A stretch of 64,000 nt of DNA from Cymodocea nodosa (Eukaryota; Streptophyta; Magnoliopsida; Alismatales; Cymodoceaceae), in contig CM072335.1 in assembly GCA_036874045.1 (NCBI GenBank), positions 25,613,501-25,677,500 of the forward strand. Direction: 5' to 3'. This document shows positions 32,701 to 47,700 of this stretch, one piece after another. The translations under genes and the position numbers were made by a program. Position 1 is the first letter of the stretch. Each line of letters starts with the position of its first letter. Below the pieces are notes generated by a model. That model saw nothing but the letters and a program-made list of their open reading frames with translations. It was not told the DNA's origin and did no database searches.

Positions 32701-35700
32701 CGCAAACTACGATGGCCCACTTCCATGGGACAGTAATGAAAAATGTTCCAGTAGGTACATGACATACAATCAAAAATGATTAAATAAAACTCCATTTTTT
32801 CCCACAGGACGGTAATAACTTGAATAGAAAAAGGCCAAAAATGTATGATATTATTGAGCAGATTTTCAGTAGCAATCTGGACCACTACTGTTAATGTAAA
32901 GACTCAGACTCGATTACTTTTGCAACACCATTGACGCACCGGTGACACCGTTCTTTACCATGAAAAGAATTGTGGCCATTAATTTTGAAAAATAGTCAAT
33001 AAAATGGAAATTTTACTGTTTCTGATTTGTATTTTTCATAACTAAAAATGTGAAAAGGAAACAACAGTAGAACACCATGAAACAGTGCTCCATCTCACAT
33101 AAGCACCACATGCACAACACATGTCTGCATCCCATCTAATTTATCTCTCACAAAGATTTGGAAATGATCTGCCGTCACCAAACTAGATATCAAAACAAAT
33201 AAACCTTGAGGAGATCATTGATTTTCTCCACAGGAAAAGAATGAACCATATCCAATCAAGAAAACTCCTTGTAAGAGCAAATGACCCTCCACTCCTGAAG
33301 GGCACCATTCATAAAGCAACTCGTGAATATCATGGCACCATTTCTTCCTCTTTCATGTTCCTTCAGAAATAAACATTCCACTATTCCAGACACATCACCC
33401 TTCTCTCCATTACCTTAGTGAATTCCCTATCTACCCAGAGAGAGAAAGCATGGGACTAAAGATAAAAGAGCAGAGGACACTACACATATCAGTCCTATTG
33501 ATTATCTCAGCCTCCTTACTCTTAGGCCTCCTTAAAAGGGTCTACAAACTTCTCAATCTGATCAGATGTACATTTCTGGTCTTATTGGATCCCTCGCATA
33601 GCCATGGCCTCATCCTTTTCTTCACATGAGTAGTAATTCCTTTAAGAGGAGAAAAACCGAGTGAAACATGGGCATATCAGAGAACACACACTACAAGAAT
33701 ACCAACCAATCTCTAAAGCTAATGTGACATCTCTTCCACCTCTCCAATCTAATATGAAATTTTTCCATCAAAATCCACTAATTTTGTCTTCTTGTTTTCT
33801 CAAAACTTAATGGTAAACCCATGTATCTAATACGAAGACAAATATAGGCATACAAGATAACACACTAGAAATACCAACTAGCCTCCAAAGCTAATTTGTG
33901 CAAATACATATTCCAACCCTCCAATATACTATCAAAATTTTCCATCAAAATATGCCAATATTGCTTTCTTGTATCCTCAAAGCTTAATGGCAATATACTA
34001 AACCCAGGTAACTAATAAGAAGAAACTTAACCTTACATCACAAGTAAGAAGCCAACAGAAGCAAATGACTGTATTTGACAAAAATACACTCATTAGTGAA
34101 CCCCTAGAGAAAATTAATTTTCACAATCAACTCTAATCACCTTGTAAAAAGCCACAAGCACTAAAATGATGTATCTCTGTATCATCTACAAAGAAACCTT
34201 CTCATGACCAATCTGCTAATTAATCCAATCTGGTCTCTAATTAATGGGATGTTTAGTTCCGACTCTAGACAAAGTTGTGTGCATCTCCCTATAGCACCAC
34301 TCACCTTTTCACTTTAAAACCATTATCATCTAGCATGATTTGAACAATACTGTTAACCTCAAAACAAATAGCAGTGCATTCATTCAAATAAGTTGTGTTG
34401 GGCAAATAAATAGAGTACATCCTGATTCTCCTTAATATCCAGGACAAGTACAGGTGCATCAACTCAAATTTCTTTTGCAACATATTGAGTTGATCTCTAG
34501 ACTCACAATTAACTTCTCAAAGAGTTCTATCGGTGGTGTCAACAATATGAGATTGCTTCCAAAGCAGGAATTCTTTCTTGCAAGTGGAGCAGCACTTGAT
34601 CAAGTATCTAGAGTTGCGTTTGCCTTATCACAACCCAAAAGTGGTTGATTGGTGTCGTTTAGTCAACTTATTTAATACGAAACTGGACAGCTGGTGGGAA
34701 GCATTTTTGAGTTTTGGAGGTTGTATAATGCTTTTAAAAGCTGTTTTAGGGAGCTTACTGATTTTTCACATGTTAGCATTTAGATTACTAAAGGGGGTGA
34801 TGCAGGCTTTAGAGAGGAAATGTCATAAATGGTTGTGGTGTGGAGTGGATTCATAGCACAAGGTCCACCTAACTGACAGGGATAAGGTAAGCAAGCCTAT
34901 TGAGTTTGGAGATCGGGGAATGTATCCTTTGGAGATCATGAATTCAACCCTTCTCTGTAAGTGGTGGTGGAAGTTGAAAGCTGAGGATGGTTCACTAGGT
35001 GTGGAAATACTTCCTAGCAAGTATAATGGCATTATTCATTCAGATGTGAGGTTTAGGATAAGAGCTTCACAGTCTTATTTCTGAAGAGAGGTGATGAGAC
35101 TAAGGACTTTGTTGGACATCATACATCTGTGAAAGTATTCAGTGGCAAGAAGACTATTCTAGATTGATAAATGGTCCAAGGAAAAGTATTAGGAGTAGAT
35201 TTTTCTAAAAATTTTGCCTCATTTTAAATCCACAAGCAAACCATTGATGATACAGTCAAGGGAGATGGTCCAGCTGAGTTGGGATCTAAATCTTAGACAT
35301 AACCCAAAAAGAGAGAGAGGTGCAGAAGCTATTAATGTTGCTACCAACTAAGGCTCAAGTAGAAAAAGGGGATCAAGATATCATATGTTGGGGCAAAGTG
35401 GACCTAGATTCACAGTTAGTAAATGTTATAACTTGCTTCAGCTATCAAGTTGGCAGAGATGACCTGCATTTAAGCTAGTGTGGTAGATGGCAAGGAGCAG
35501 GAAAATGGCAGACTAGGTTCGAAGGAGACTTTTGAGCTTGAGAGGAATGGAGAAGTGGGAGTAGAGAAAGAAGGCAAGGAAGTTCTGGTGGGAGGGTGGT
35601 GTGGAGAAGATATCAAGGGATGGAAGTGAGTCAGTGGCACAGTTATCGGCAATGGATCAGGCTACAGTTGTTGGCAGTGACTCTGGGAGAGGATTATTCT

Positions 35701-38700
35701 CCTTCTGACTTGGCAGTGATTCTGGTAGGCAAGTGTCAGGGCTGAATCATGCCTGTTTGGATGCCAAATATTTTTGGATTTTTTATCATTAAAATTAAGG
35801 AAAATCAATTACATTGCTTTCTTCTTTGATAGCTGTAATTTTTTTTCTAAAATTCCAAGTATCTAACAATGATAGTGAGTAGCATGATATTTCCCAAAGA
35901 ATGCTTTAAGCACTCTCTTTTCTAAGAATATTCCTTCAGGAAGATGATGAAAAGTTGTGTGTCTAAGGAGATTCATGAGGTTTCAGCAGTCACCCCATCA
36001 AAATAGCCAGAAGAATTAAGGTGCTCAAGCAGGAAGTGACAAAGTGGTGGGATAAGTACAACTCTAAGATGATCAGAACAAAGCTACTTTGGACATCATT
36101 GCCAAGCCACATAAAAAGGAAGTAAATAAGTCCCTTTCTCTTGGAAAAAAAGAGGAGAGAAACAAAGTCAAATTGATTTTAGTTTGTCAGATTGAGGGTG
36201 AGATCAAATGGAGACAATGGTCAAAAGAGCTTTGGTTAAAGGAGGAAGACAACAACATTTCTTACTTTCATTAGTGTGCCAGTAATAGGCATCGAGCAAA
36301 TTTTATAAAAATGGTTAGGGTGGAAGAGAATTGTTATTAAGATGTTGAAGCTGAAGTTACCATCTGTGAATTCTATAAGAAGGGGTGGGGATGATTTTGC
36401 AGAAAAAAAAAGTAAAGTAAAAGAATAGAAAGTGAAGGAAAGTAAAGTGAAATTATAACTATTTGTGCACCAGAGAAAGAGAAGGAAACTAATTTTTGGT
36501 ATAAATACCAACATTTTCCACTCTTGTCTCCCTCACCCTTCAGAAAGTGCCAGATTTTCCTTTCACCTCTTCACATCCATTCACTCTTGACCACTGTGAC
36601 CTTTGGAAAATACAAGTGCAATTTCCCTTTTGCTCACCTCCAATTTCTCTCTGCACCTTTGTCTCCAATTTCCCCTCCTCACACCCATTTGCCATTTTGT
36701 CCTCAATGACCATGGCCTTCTGAAAGCTCTGTTTTGTCCAACCTTTGACAACTGCAACCTTTCGAAAGCTTTGCATTTCGTACAACCCCCTTCACTCTCC
36801 TGAGTATAGGCCCTGAGGAGACCAAGACCTGTTATTTTCTATTCCTGTCTCTCCTTTCCATAAGATTCTTACACAGACATACCTAAGGAGAAATTTCAAA
36901 GGCACAGAGTTTGGCATCCTAGTTCACACATTCATAACTTTCCAGATCTTTCTGAGGAAGATAAGGTACAGCTGGTGGAGAGATTTTCACAGGAAGAGGC
37001 CAAAGCAGCTGTGTTCAATATGGAAAGAGGTCAATCCCCTTACCCAAACAAATTCCCATCAGGATTTTTTCATCCATTTCTTTGATCTCGTAAAAATTGA
37101 CCAAGGAGATGCTTCAGGAGCTTTGGGAAGATAACTGCAGCTGTGATCCTATTAATGATTCTTTTATTTTCATGATGCTTAAGAAGCAAGAGGCTATAGA
37201 TATTGCTCATTTCAGACCACTTAGATTGATCAAAACAAGCTTGAAGATTACTACCAAAATCTTGGCCAACAACAGACTGCTGAAGGTGGGAGACGGATTG
37301 ATTCACCTGCTCAATTGGCATTCATTGGAGGGAAGATGTTACTGGATGGATTTATTGCTTCCCAGGAGTCAGTACACCGCTTCCTCAAAGATACCTAACA
37401 CTTAGTTAAAGGTGAACTTCAAGAAGGCCTACGATAATATTAGTTGGAGGTTTCTATTCAAGGCATTGCAAGCATATGGATTATTAAATGTATTGGGTGG
37501 ATCATGAACATTCTGGAGTCCTCAAAAGACTTCACTTTAGCTGATTGAAGAGCCAGGAATATTTTTAACTTTAAAAGGAGCGTAAGGCAAGGTGATCCTT
37601 TATCATCTATTCTGTTTAACTTGGAAGTCAATATCCTTATCTATATGTGTCATGATGTAGTGAATGAAGGATGGTTAGACTGTTGGACCATTGTTAAGGA
37701 TAAGATTCAGTTTCCTATCTTGCAATATGCAGATGATACATTACTGTTCACTAGCAGCTCCACAGAACCCATTTTGAATGTCAAAGTTTTCCTCGTATTT
37801 CAAATGATCTCTGGTTTATCCATTAACTTTCTAAAAGCTCTTTTACGGGGATCCATGTTACTCCTAGTAAATTGAGGCAAGCAACAAATATCCTCAACTG
37901 CAAAGTTCAAACGAGCACTCTGGTTTATTTAGGCTTGCCTTTGTGTCACAAGAAACCAAAGATAAGTGAATGGAGATTTCCGATTGAAAAGATGGAAGGC
38001 AGATTGCAAGGTTGGAGTTCTAGACAAATAAGTATGGGTGGAAGAGTGACTATTCTAAAAATTGTATTGGCTACCATTCCTATCTTCCACATGTCAGTGT
38101 GTCTTATCCCTAAAGGGTTTGTTGAAGCTATTGAGAGACTATTTAGGAGGTAGCTTTGGGCTGGAAATAAGGAGGGTGGATCGAGAGTTCACCTTATAAG
38201 CTGGGAGGTTGTCTGTCTTCCTTAGAAATTTAATGGGCTTAGGATTAAATCCTTGACCCATTTTAATCAAGCATTTCTTTGACAATGGAGGTGGAGGTGG
38301 TTTAATGAGAAGGATCACCTTTGGAACTGGGTGATTAGAAGCATCTACAAAGGAAATCTTGATGAGCCTCTCAAAAAGCCTTTGCATTTGTTGAAGGCAA
38401 TTCAAGGACAGCAGTAATTCTTTACAGAAAGCACAAGATTTGTTATCATTAATGGAGAGTTTGTCAACTTCTGAAAGGACTGATTGATAAATGACAGGTC
38501 TCTTTCAAAGAAGTTTTCAGATTTATTCAAGATTGCAACCAACCTCAATGCTAGAGTTATGGAGGTTAGAGGATTCATTAGAGAGTGATCATCAAATTTG
38601 AAGTTTACACAACCTTAAAGACGCCAAAATCAGCCAGGTTGCTTCTTGGTATAGGCATTTTTGATAAACCAAATTTGGAGGACAAGGTTGCCTAGAAGAA

Positions 38701-41700
38701 CTCTAGGGACGAAGTCTTCTTAGTTAAGGGTTACCACAGGTTCACATGCTGTCCAAACCAGAAGTAGAAACCATTCAGACTGGTGTGGAAATGTTTTGCT
38801 CCGTTTCAAGTTAAGGCTTTCCTGTGGACCTTGATGCATGAGAAGCTTCTCACTAAGGTTCATCAGAGTAGGTGGATGGAAGTAACAAACCTCAAATGCA
38901 ACCTGTGTGGGCAGAGGGATGGAGATGTAACACATTTATTTTGTGATTGTAGAGTTACACAGGTGTAGACTAATCATTTGGGAAAGGTAGTGATAGGAGG
39001 CTGCAGTTTAATGATACCCAGGAATTAGTTTTGGAGGTTAACAGATCAATTAAAGTAAACAAGACTCTGGCTAAGCAGCAGTTTGTTGCTAATGATAGCA
39101 ACTGGTTGCTGGGCTATTTGTTGAAAAGGAATGCAGTCAATTTTAGGCAAGAGAGATGCTGCACCGATGACATCATCATTCTTGCAGTTTTTTCTTTGTT
39201 TCCTGAGGAAGGGCTCTTATTCCTCCTATGTAATCTGTTTCTTTCCTTCTGTTTCTTCCCTTCTTGGGGATCATTTAATTTGTAAGGATGAAACTTATTA
39301 GTTTTTACTGAGATTCACCTTATTTCTTCTAAAAACAATCAAGGTTTTTATGTGGTTCCTTATGCATGGAAGGTTGACAAAAGTCTTCCAAAGCAAATGG
39401 GCAGGGACTAATGACTTATCATGTCCACCCTGCAACTCTGCAAAGGAGGATGTGGATCATATATTCTTTACACATCCAATGAGATCCTGGATGTGGCTTC
39501 ACACATCAAATGGTATCACAGATTAGAATTCAAGGAGGCCTGCAGATGTTCAATAGGGAGGATCTATCGTTTAAGGTGCAATCTTCTTTGAGGGGAAAAT
39601 TGTCTTTGGCATAACACTGTCTAATCCTGGGCATTCATGGGAACTGCTGGTGTATATGGAGAGCCCAGAATGATAACATCTTTAATGCCAAGCAGATCAA
39701 TAAACATGGTATCCTGGTGCAAGCTACTTTTTTCCTGGGTTGTTGGAAGTTTCTTCGTTAGATATTTGTGTTTTTTACTTCATAGGGTTGGTGGTTCTAA
39801 GAGTTGTTTTCAAAGAGCTATGCTTTTTTATATTGGCTGGAGTTTTGATCTTTTGTGTTTGGTTGGTCTCCTCGATCACCATTTTGTACCTGGTTGATCC
39901 TTAATTTTTAATAAGAATCTCCCTTATCTCTCTCAAAAAAAAGATAACTTGTTACCCAGAACACAAATAATCAGGAAATGTAAAATCACACCTGTCTTTG
40001 CATTAGATAATATTTTAGGATGGATCAAAGAGTTGAGAGTTGAAAGATAGATTCATATATATTTGCAGGTAGAAGAAGATTTCAACTTTGATTTTTTAGC
40101 ATTTACTCCTGGATTTCATGTGCTTGACAAGTACTTTTGAAGATTCAAATGTCTTCAATCCTCTTATTTTACAACCCACAGTTCCTTTCAGAGATTGAGA
40201 AGCCACACAAGTGTATATATTCAACACCAAGCTCATATACGACGCTCTTGATTGAAAACAGCTTCTAAGTGCTCTGTCACTGACATGCTAGAACTTCAGT
40301 CCCGTACAGAATAACTTGAGAACCAAAATGGTTATACATGAATTACTATGAAAAGTAACTTGTGACTTTAAACCATTATAACCAAACTTGATGAATCATA
40401 GTCACGTTTGTCTCAGAAGAATGTCAACATGGACAATGAGTATCTTGCTGCCAGGTTCAGGTGCTCCTGGTTGCCATCGCTTCTCTCTTTTGTTGTTGGT
40501 TGTATTTACTCAGTATTTTTCTCTCTAATCACTGTCTTATTTTTTTACTTTTGTTTCATTATATTTTATAAGTAGATTTAAGATATTATGGCTTAAATGC
40601 AAGATGATAATTCTGAGCATCTGACATCCTCACAAGGTACTTTTATGAACACTATACTACAGGATACTAGTACAAATCAATGTGGTATTTTTCATGCAAT
40701 ACATATACATAAAATCAATCTAAGAAGTCTTAGAAGTTGACTATTGCTTATTTTAACCTATCAAAGAAAGCCAAAACAAAATTAGAAGTTTTTGGTCTGT
40801 TCTAAGAACTTCCTTAAATCTTATTGCGTTTCAAGTTTCAATTGAAATTTCCTTTATCCCCAAATATCCTACATTTCTTTTTCAGGAACATATACGTTTG
40901 CAGGACCAAACTTAGATATGAAACCAACATTTAAGATCGTACTGACAAGACAACATATTATTTGTAGCTGTACACTCAAAAAATATAGTTTTCCAAAATA
41001 TAATTATATTTAACTATTCTTTCAAATCTATTAGTCCATTAGCATCCACTTGACAAAGTATGAATGAACGGAATATGTACCTGGAAGTAGACTAAAGTGT
41101 TGCCGATGAGCATCCTCGACTCCATATGCATTGACACTGTCAATTTAGTAGATACTTAGAGACCAAAAGATAAAGTTCTCAACTTTTAACAAAACAAAAT
41201 ACATAGCACCGAAATTTCAGAGGGGCTTGGCAAATTATCTAATGATAAGGATCATTTCATTTGGGTTGGAAATAGTGATGGAAACCTTGCTGCTCCGGAG
41301 GCTTGGGAGTTATCAAAAGCGGGGGTAACAAAGTTAACTGCAATCAGGGTATTGGGAAATTCTATATCACCACCAATATTTCTTATTTTTTTTGGAAATG
41401 GTTTTAGGGTGTTTTACCTACCGAGGAGGAGGATTTTAGAAAGAAAGGGTTTTGTTTGGCATCTGTGTGCTTTTTGTAATTTTTCTAAAAGAGAGGGCAG
41501 CTTTCAACATCTTTTCTTTGAGGAAGAACGGGCTATTTTATGTAGAGCTTGCTGCAATACCTTCTTTGGTCTTCAACTATGCAATGTAAGGAGCTGGCGG
41601 CATTGGGTTTTGAATACTATGAAGGCTAATGGTAAGGACAAGGATTGTAAATTGCGCAAATTTGTGGCTGTCTCACTCCTTTGGGAGTATTAGAAAGCTA

Positions 41701-44700
41701 GGTGTTCTGTCATCTTAGGTGGTCACAATGTTGGACTCAAACGTCATAAAGAAGAATATTTATAATGCTATTTTTCTTTTCAAGAAGACCCACAATATGA
41801 GGGATGAAGGTTCTTGAGTTATGATGAAATGGATCAGATGGTATCCTCCCACCAGTGAAAAATGGAAACTCAATATTGATGTAGTGAGCTGGAATACAAA
41901 AGGAGTGGGTGGGGCTGTTCTTCGTAATGAATGTAGCCAAGTGGTTGTTGCTCTTTACAATTACTATGGCTCGATAGAGGTCTTTATGGGAGAATTACTT
42001 TGGTTGATGATTTATCTTTATACTCTAATCTTCACTTGAATCTTGAGGATGTGGAAATTGAAACAGACTCCAAGATTTTATTTGATGTCATCAAACATGG
42101 CTGTTATCCTCACGTTGATGGATTATCAAAGTGGAATTTTATAATTAGCTTGGTCAATAGTGCTAGAGGCTTCAGATTTGGGCTCCGACAAAGTAATTTA
42201 CTAGTGGATGTTCTAGACAAACAAGGTTTGAGGTACAAGAGAAAAGCCATGATTTCAAAAAAAGATTGGCTCCCGGATTTCAGATTTCAAATGCTATTAG
42301 ATAGATAGGGTATCCCTACTCCACAACTTTTGTAATAACTTGTGTTATGGTGGTCCTTGCAATAGTATAACTTATGTTTATGTGAGGTTTTAGCCTAATC
42401 CCCCTCACTATGTATTTACCTAGCTAATTACATTGGGTTCCCGCCCTTTTATAGGAATGGGGCTTCTTGGAAGAAAAAAAAACAAAATACATAGCACCAA
42501 CCTTGGTATAACTCTCTCAGTTTGACAGGCCAGCCAATATGGCAGCCCGAGCTTTTGCAAGTTTGAGAACTGAATTTCTTTAATATTTCCAGATAACTTG
42601 TTGCATTCTAGAACCTTCCGACCAGCTTCAAAGAATAATATAAAAACATAATTTAAATTAGCATCCTAGTTTTTCAGCTCATTACCTCAGAATGGACGGG
42701 AAAGATAGATAGCTACCTTCCTTTAAAAGAAAAACTATTCACAAGTACCTCTATCACAAAATATATGGCAGTTGTTCAACTCTGCGGTGGTCGACATCAA
42801 TTCAACAAATTGAAAGTCATCTGGTGAATCATCAGCGTTAAGTTTTTGAGAATACCAGTTTGCAAGAATCTCTCTCACAGGAGATGCTTTTGCATAGATC
42901 AGTTCCTTGTAAGCTTCCATTACTTTTGGAAATCCTTTATAAAGCATAAGGGTTAAACTTGGAAATTTTTGACTAAACAAATGAAAACATATGAAAAAAA
43001 GCACCACTAACCCCTAATACTATTCTTCACGTGTCCAGTTTCCTTGTTCAAAATCCATGAAGATTCCAAACTGCAGATTCAAGTAGACATTTTCTTTTGA
43101 GCAGATGCAGGTGAACATTATCAAAGGATACCATCCAAAATTAAAAAGAACATATATCACAATAGCAGCACTTGAAATATTTCATCGGAATTTGAAAAAA
43201 TTATTAAGGATACATATGATTTTCTTGACGTTGGAAGGATATTCATTAAAACCAAGTCAAAGCAAGGTTGGTTACAGCAATAACCATAAAATCAGAAAAT
43301 GTTAAAAAAGGTTAAAGAAGATTTCTGCAGGCAGGACAGCACAGAATGCAGAAAAAAAAAAAGCCTAAAGTTGACTGGAATTTACAAATGAATATTCAGA
43401 ATTTGCTGTCCCCTGCAATCATTATTGGTCACACTGCAGAGAAAACCTTCGTGCCTAGTATTCCTCCAGAACATGATTATGATAGATTCTTCAATTTCTT
43501 TCCAGCCACCTATGTCACCAAATGACCAATGGAGGAAGATTAAAAAAATCCAAATCCAATGGAAAAGGGGGTTCAAGTCATTTGAACTAGTATTTTGCTA
43601 CAATTTTGTAGATACCATTAAGGAGGTGATAGGTCAAAAGTCATCAACATCCAAAACCCCAGCCTTTTGGGAAATAAAAAAGATGAAGGTCTAGTTGGCT
43701 ACCCAATGTCATCCCTATCAACATGAAAATATTTCGTGATTTGCAAGATATCAATTTTGAAAACATCCAAATATTTCTCAGAATTCTGCCCCAATGGAAC
43801 ATCCATCTGCTCTAAGCTAACTGAACTTCAGACCTGACAGATCCAATGTTACAAGTAACTTAACCTGTAAATGCTTAGCAAAGAAGTCTGTAATGGGGCC
43901 ACTGATATGATCGTTGGTAGTTTTTAATTCCCCATTGATCGAAATGGTCATGATCTGATCAGATTTGCCCCTATCCAACCTGAAATCACAATATGAAAGA
44001 ACATAGTGTTGCTGTCATCTTCCTTGGACAGTGCCCTTGATCTTTGTCTCCAAGCAATCTCATCCCTCTAAGCCCATTCTTCCAAGTCAAATATATGTGC
44101 GTTTCTGCATGATCTTTCATAAGGCATGATACCTCCCAATCTTTCCTATTTGCCATCGACTCTAACTTAGTGATGCCCCCCCTTGGATTTTCTTGGACAA
44201 ATACCCCATTGGGCCAACCACCAACCTCCTCAGTGCTCCTTTAGTTGTCACTGCCATTAAGCCTTTTCAACTTGGTGCAAAACATTGTGTAGATTCTCAC
44301 CTATCCAGAAGCCCAGTTGGGCTTCATCCTGAATTTCAGACCAACAACCTTTGAGACAACTTTCAAAGCCTTCCACACCACATCACATAGCTTCAAATTT
44401 AAACAGATAAGGACCCTAATCAACCTCCTGTTCAGAGGCGCATAACAGAGGAAAGGCAGTCTATGATTACAAGTAATTCTCCGAAGGCACATAACAGAGG
44501 AGTCAGAATGTAAAATCTCCTAATCCACAGACAAAAAGATCCAGCTTTAGCTAGCCACATTAGGAGACTCCCAAACATCAGACTATGTCAACAAGCAACC
44601 TGCAACCAGCAAGCAACCTGCAACCAGCAATGGAGTCCATTCTAACTCCTAGAAGACATAATTGAATTCTAACATACCCACTGTAATTATTAAGGCTAGG

Positions 44701-47700
44701 ATGATTACATAAGTATTATTAAGAAGTCACCAAAACAATAAATTGCAGGAACGAAAAAGTGAAAAATGAAAACCAAATTGAAAGAGAAACAGAGCTCAAG
44801 CATCTAGCTGCCACATCTTCTGGATCAAGATGGATGTTCCAGAAGAGAAATTTGTTCCAAACCAGCCATAAGTTTTGTCAATTTGTCTTCTGTAGAAAGT
44901 ACAAACCGTATATTTGTAACTGTAAAATAAATAACTATATTTAATACGATTTATGAAACTGTAAAATCAAGCAATTGTTCATAATATATCCTAAAAATCA
45001 CAACTACAAAGAGAAAAGCAGAAAACAGCAAAAAAATCCCCCCAAAATGAGAATATTTAAACTAAGTGTTTACAACAAATAGACAAGTATTTGTATGTGT
45101 GAAGCAAGCAAAAAATTCAAGTACAATTTCATGTCAGACTGACATGCATCGGTAAAATTTGGACATTCAAGTGTCATGTCGATCAAAACATGAATAAGAA
45201 ACCATGTGCAAAGAAAAATCCTGTCAACATTGATTTCAATGCCATGTCAAAAAGTTGAAAAACCAATATATGTCAACGGAATTTCACCAACATGTATTGA
45301 TATTTGATTCCATTAAGCAACTTCAGTAACAATCTACACTAGAAAACAAAACTTTGTGAAGTAGGAAACATTTACCTGTGATTGAAGACCAGAAGGTCTT
45401 TTTCACCCAAAATCATCAGATGCCATGGAAAGTAAATGGAGTCTGGATCAAGATCATTTGTATCTTGAGATATTCCCCTTTTCATACCAATTCTATCCAT
45501 AATCCAGTTCCATATACTTCCATCTTTTCTGTCATACAATGGGTATATTGTCTCTACAACTCTTCTCTTCAGGTCAGCTCTTCTTATTGCATGATTCTAT
45601 ACAAAATAAATGAAATAGAAACAGCATAAGAAATAACATATTCAAGTAGGAAATAGAAAATCAAGGGAAACACGTGCATCAGATAAATTTACAGTTGAAG
45701 CAACTGAAGTAAACCACACATTTCAAGCAACATGGGTAAGGATAAGATGAGATATCACTAGCCTTCCTTTAACATGGAAACTGTAGAATCTAGAAAAATT
45801 ATCAAGGTGAAAGGCAGTGTTGGGGCAATACCCAAGGAGAGAAGCAAGAGGAAAGACGATGAGCCCAATCAAGGCAAGGCAATGAGTTACAAAATTTAAT
45901 AAGTAAAGAAATGAATTAAGCGTTCAATTATTCATCTAAATGACAATTGATCAAACACAAATAAAATCAAGAAAAATACAAACGTCATAGCAATAATCCA
46001 GGACATACAGATAATAAACATTATATTGCAGTCAAACATGAAAAAAAATTTATAAAGGCTTATGGTTTGCCCATCACTAAGATAAAAACATCAAGTTCAC
46101 AAAAACTGAAAGTACGAGTATACTAGTCTACTATGCAACATGGAATCCAGTATCAAGACATATTGGCAAAAATTCACTGATATGTCTCCATTTAATGAGT
46201 TGCGAATACAACAAAAACCAATTTATTGTTTTCAACACTGTTTCAGACAAAATTTCAAGTCAGATTGATTGGAATGACTGAAACCCAACATTTTTATTAA
46301 AGAAAACAGTGGTATCACATGAAATGGTTGAAATATTGACCAAAACACATACGGAAGAGGGAGGACCCTTTTCTGTTGAGTAATTGCTGTAGCCTTCTCT
46401 TTTCTACCTACCTACTAAAACTTCTCCAAGGAATTTTTCCCAAAGCAAGTTACAACTTCTTGAGACAGTTGAAGCCTCTCCAAAACCTTATTTTTTAGAA
46501 CTGTCAGGTATGTATTTGTAGCTATGCCTCTTGTTCAAATTTAGATCTTGCTTATTTAGCTAGGATCTAAGATCATTTTGATTAGATACATTTTTGCAAC
46601 TTTCTTTTTTTACAGATTTGTCTGGATATTTTCGGAAGTTTCATCTTTACATGTTGTTACAGATAAAATTTAATAAAAGCTGCCCATGTTAGGTTAGGTA
46701 TAAGGTCATTTAGGTTAAATCCATAACTTACAAAATCTTTGATTTTTTTAGAGATTTTTATTTCTTTTTTTGGAAAAATTATATTTTGTAGGTGAAATTC
46801 AATATATATTGCCCATGTTAGGTTAGATTTAAGGTTATTATTTTAGGCCGGATACATAATTTTTCGTATTTCTCAATTTTTTGAGAATTTCATCAATGTT
46901 TTCAGAAATATTGCATTTCTAGACAAAATTGAATAGATATTGCCCTTGTTTAGTTGCATGAGATAGATTTAACATGACTTCCAAAGCACTTAACATGCAA
47001 CTGAGAGGATTTTACAATATTAGTACACTATGATTTATTTTCCTACAATTATTTTATAATTTTAAGATTTACTTTCCACACATGTGATCATTAAATTTGA
47101 TTGTATGTGACATTTTAATTATTATAATTTCCTATTAATATGATCTAAGTGGTTTTACATGTCAATTATGATTTGTTTTATCTTATCCTGGAGTTCAAGT
47201 CAAATTTCAAGATTTTTAATCAAATTTTGACCTTTCCATGATTTTGTGTTGTTCCCACAGAAATTCCCACCAATACTTGATATGTCACTTTTTTACAATA
47301 CGATTGATACTAAACACAAAACTGATACTGAACATCATGGGTTATTCAGGCACATAAGCAGTAGCCTTAGTGCCTTGAGCACCTAGGCACCTATATTAAT
47401 ACATATTTTTTATTTTTAAATATGTATAATTATTTATATATATTAATGTATATTAATAATTAAAAATACATAAATAAATAGTGTAAACTAACTTATAAAA
47501 TGTGTAAACAACAAACATAACAATATGATATTTAAAAGTCACAACTTATAAATTAACTTGGGATAAAAGTAAATACACAATATCAAAATAAGATATAAAA
47601 ATTGTAAATGATGCTAAAATAAAAAGACTTTTGTTAGAAAACATTAAAAAATATCTCACATAATACTGGATCTTTCTTGGATCTCCAGAGCCAACAAAAA

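Noticed and set aside
43865..43979. Candidate NHL coding exon (…DQIMTISINGELKTTNDH…)
   Set aside because: It has splice sites and an open frame, but its sequence is a LINE RT start. The true exon is 43070-43012 (LESSWILNKETGHVKNSIRG), which joins in phase to both neighbours.
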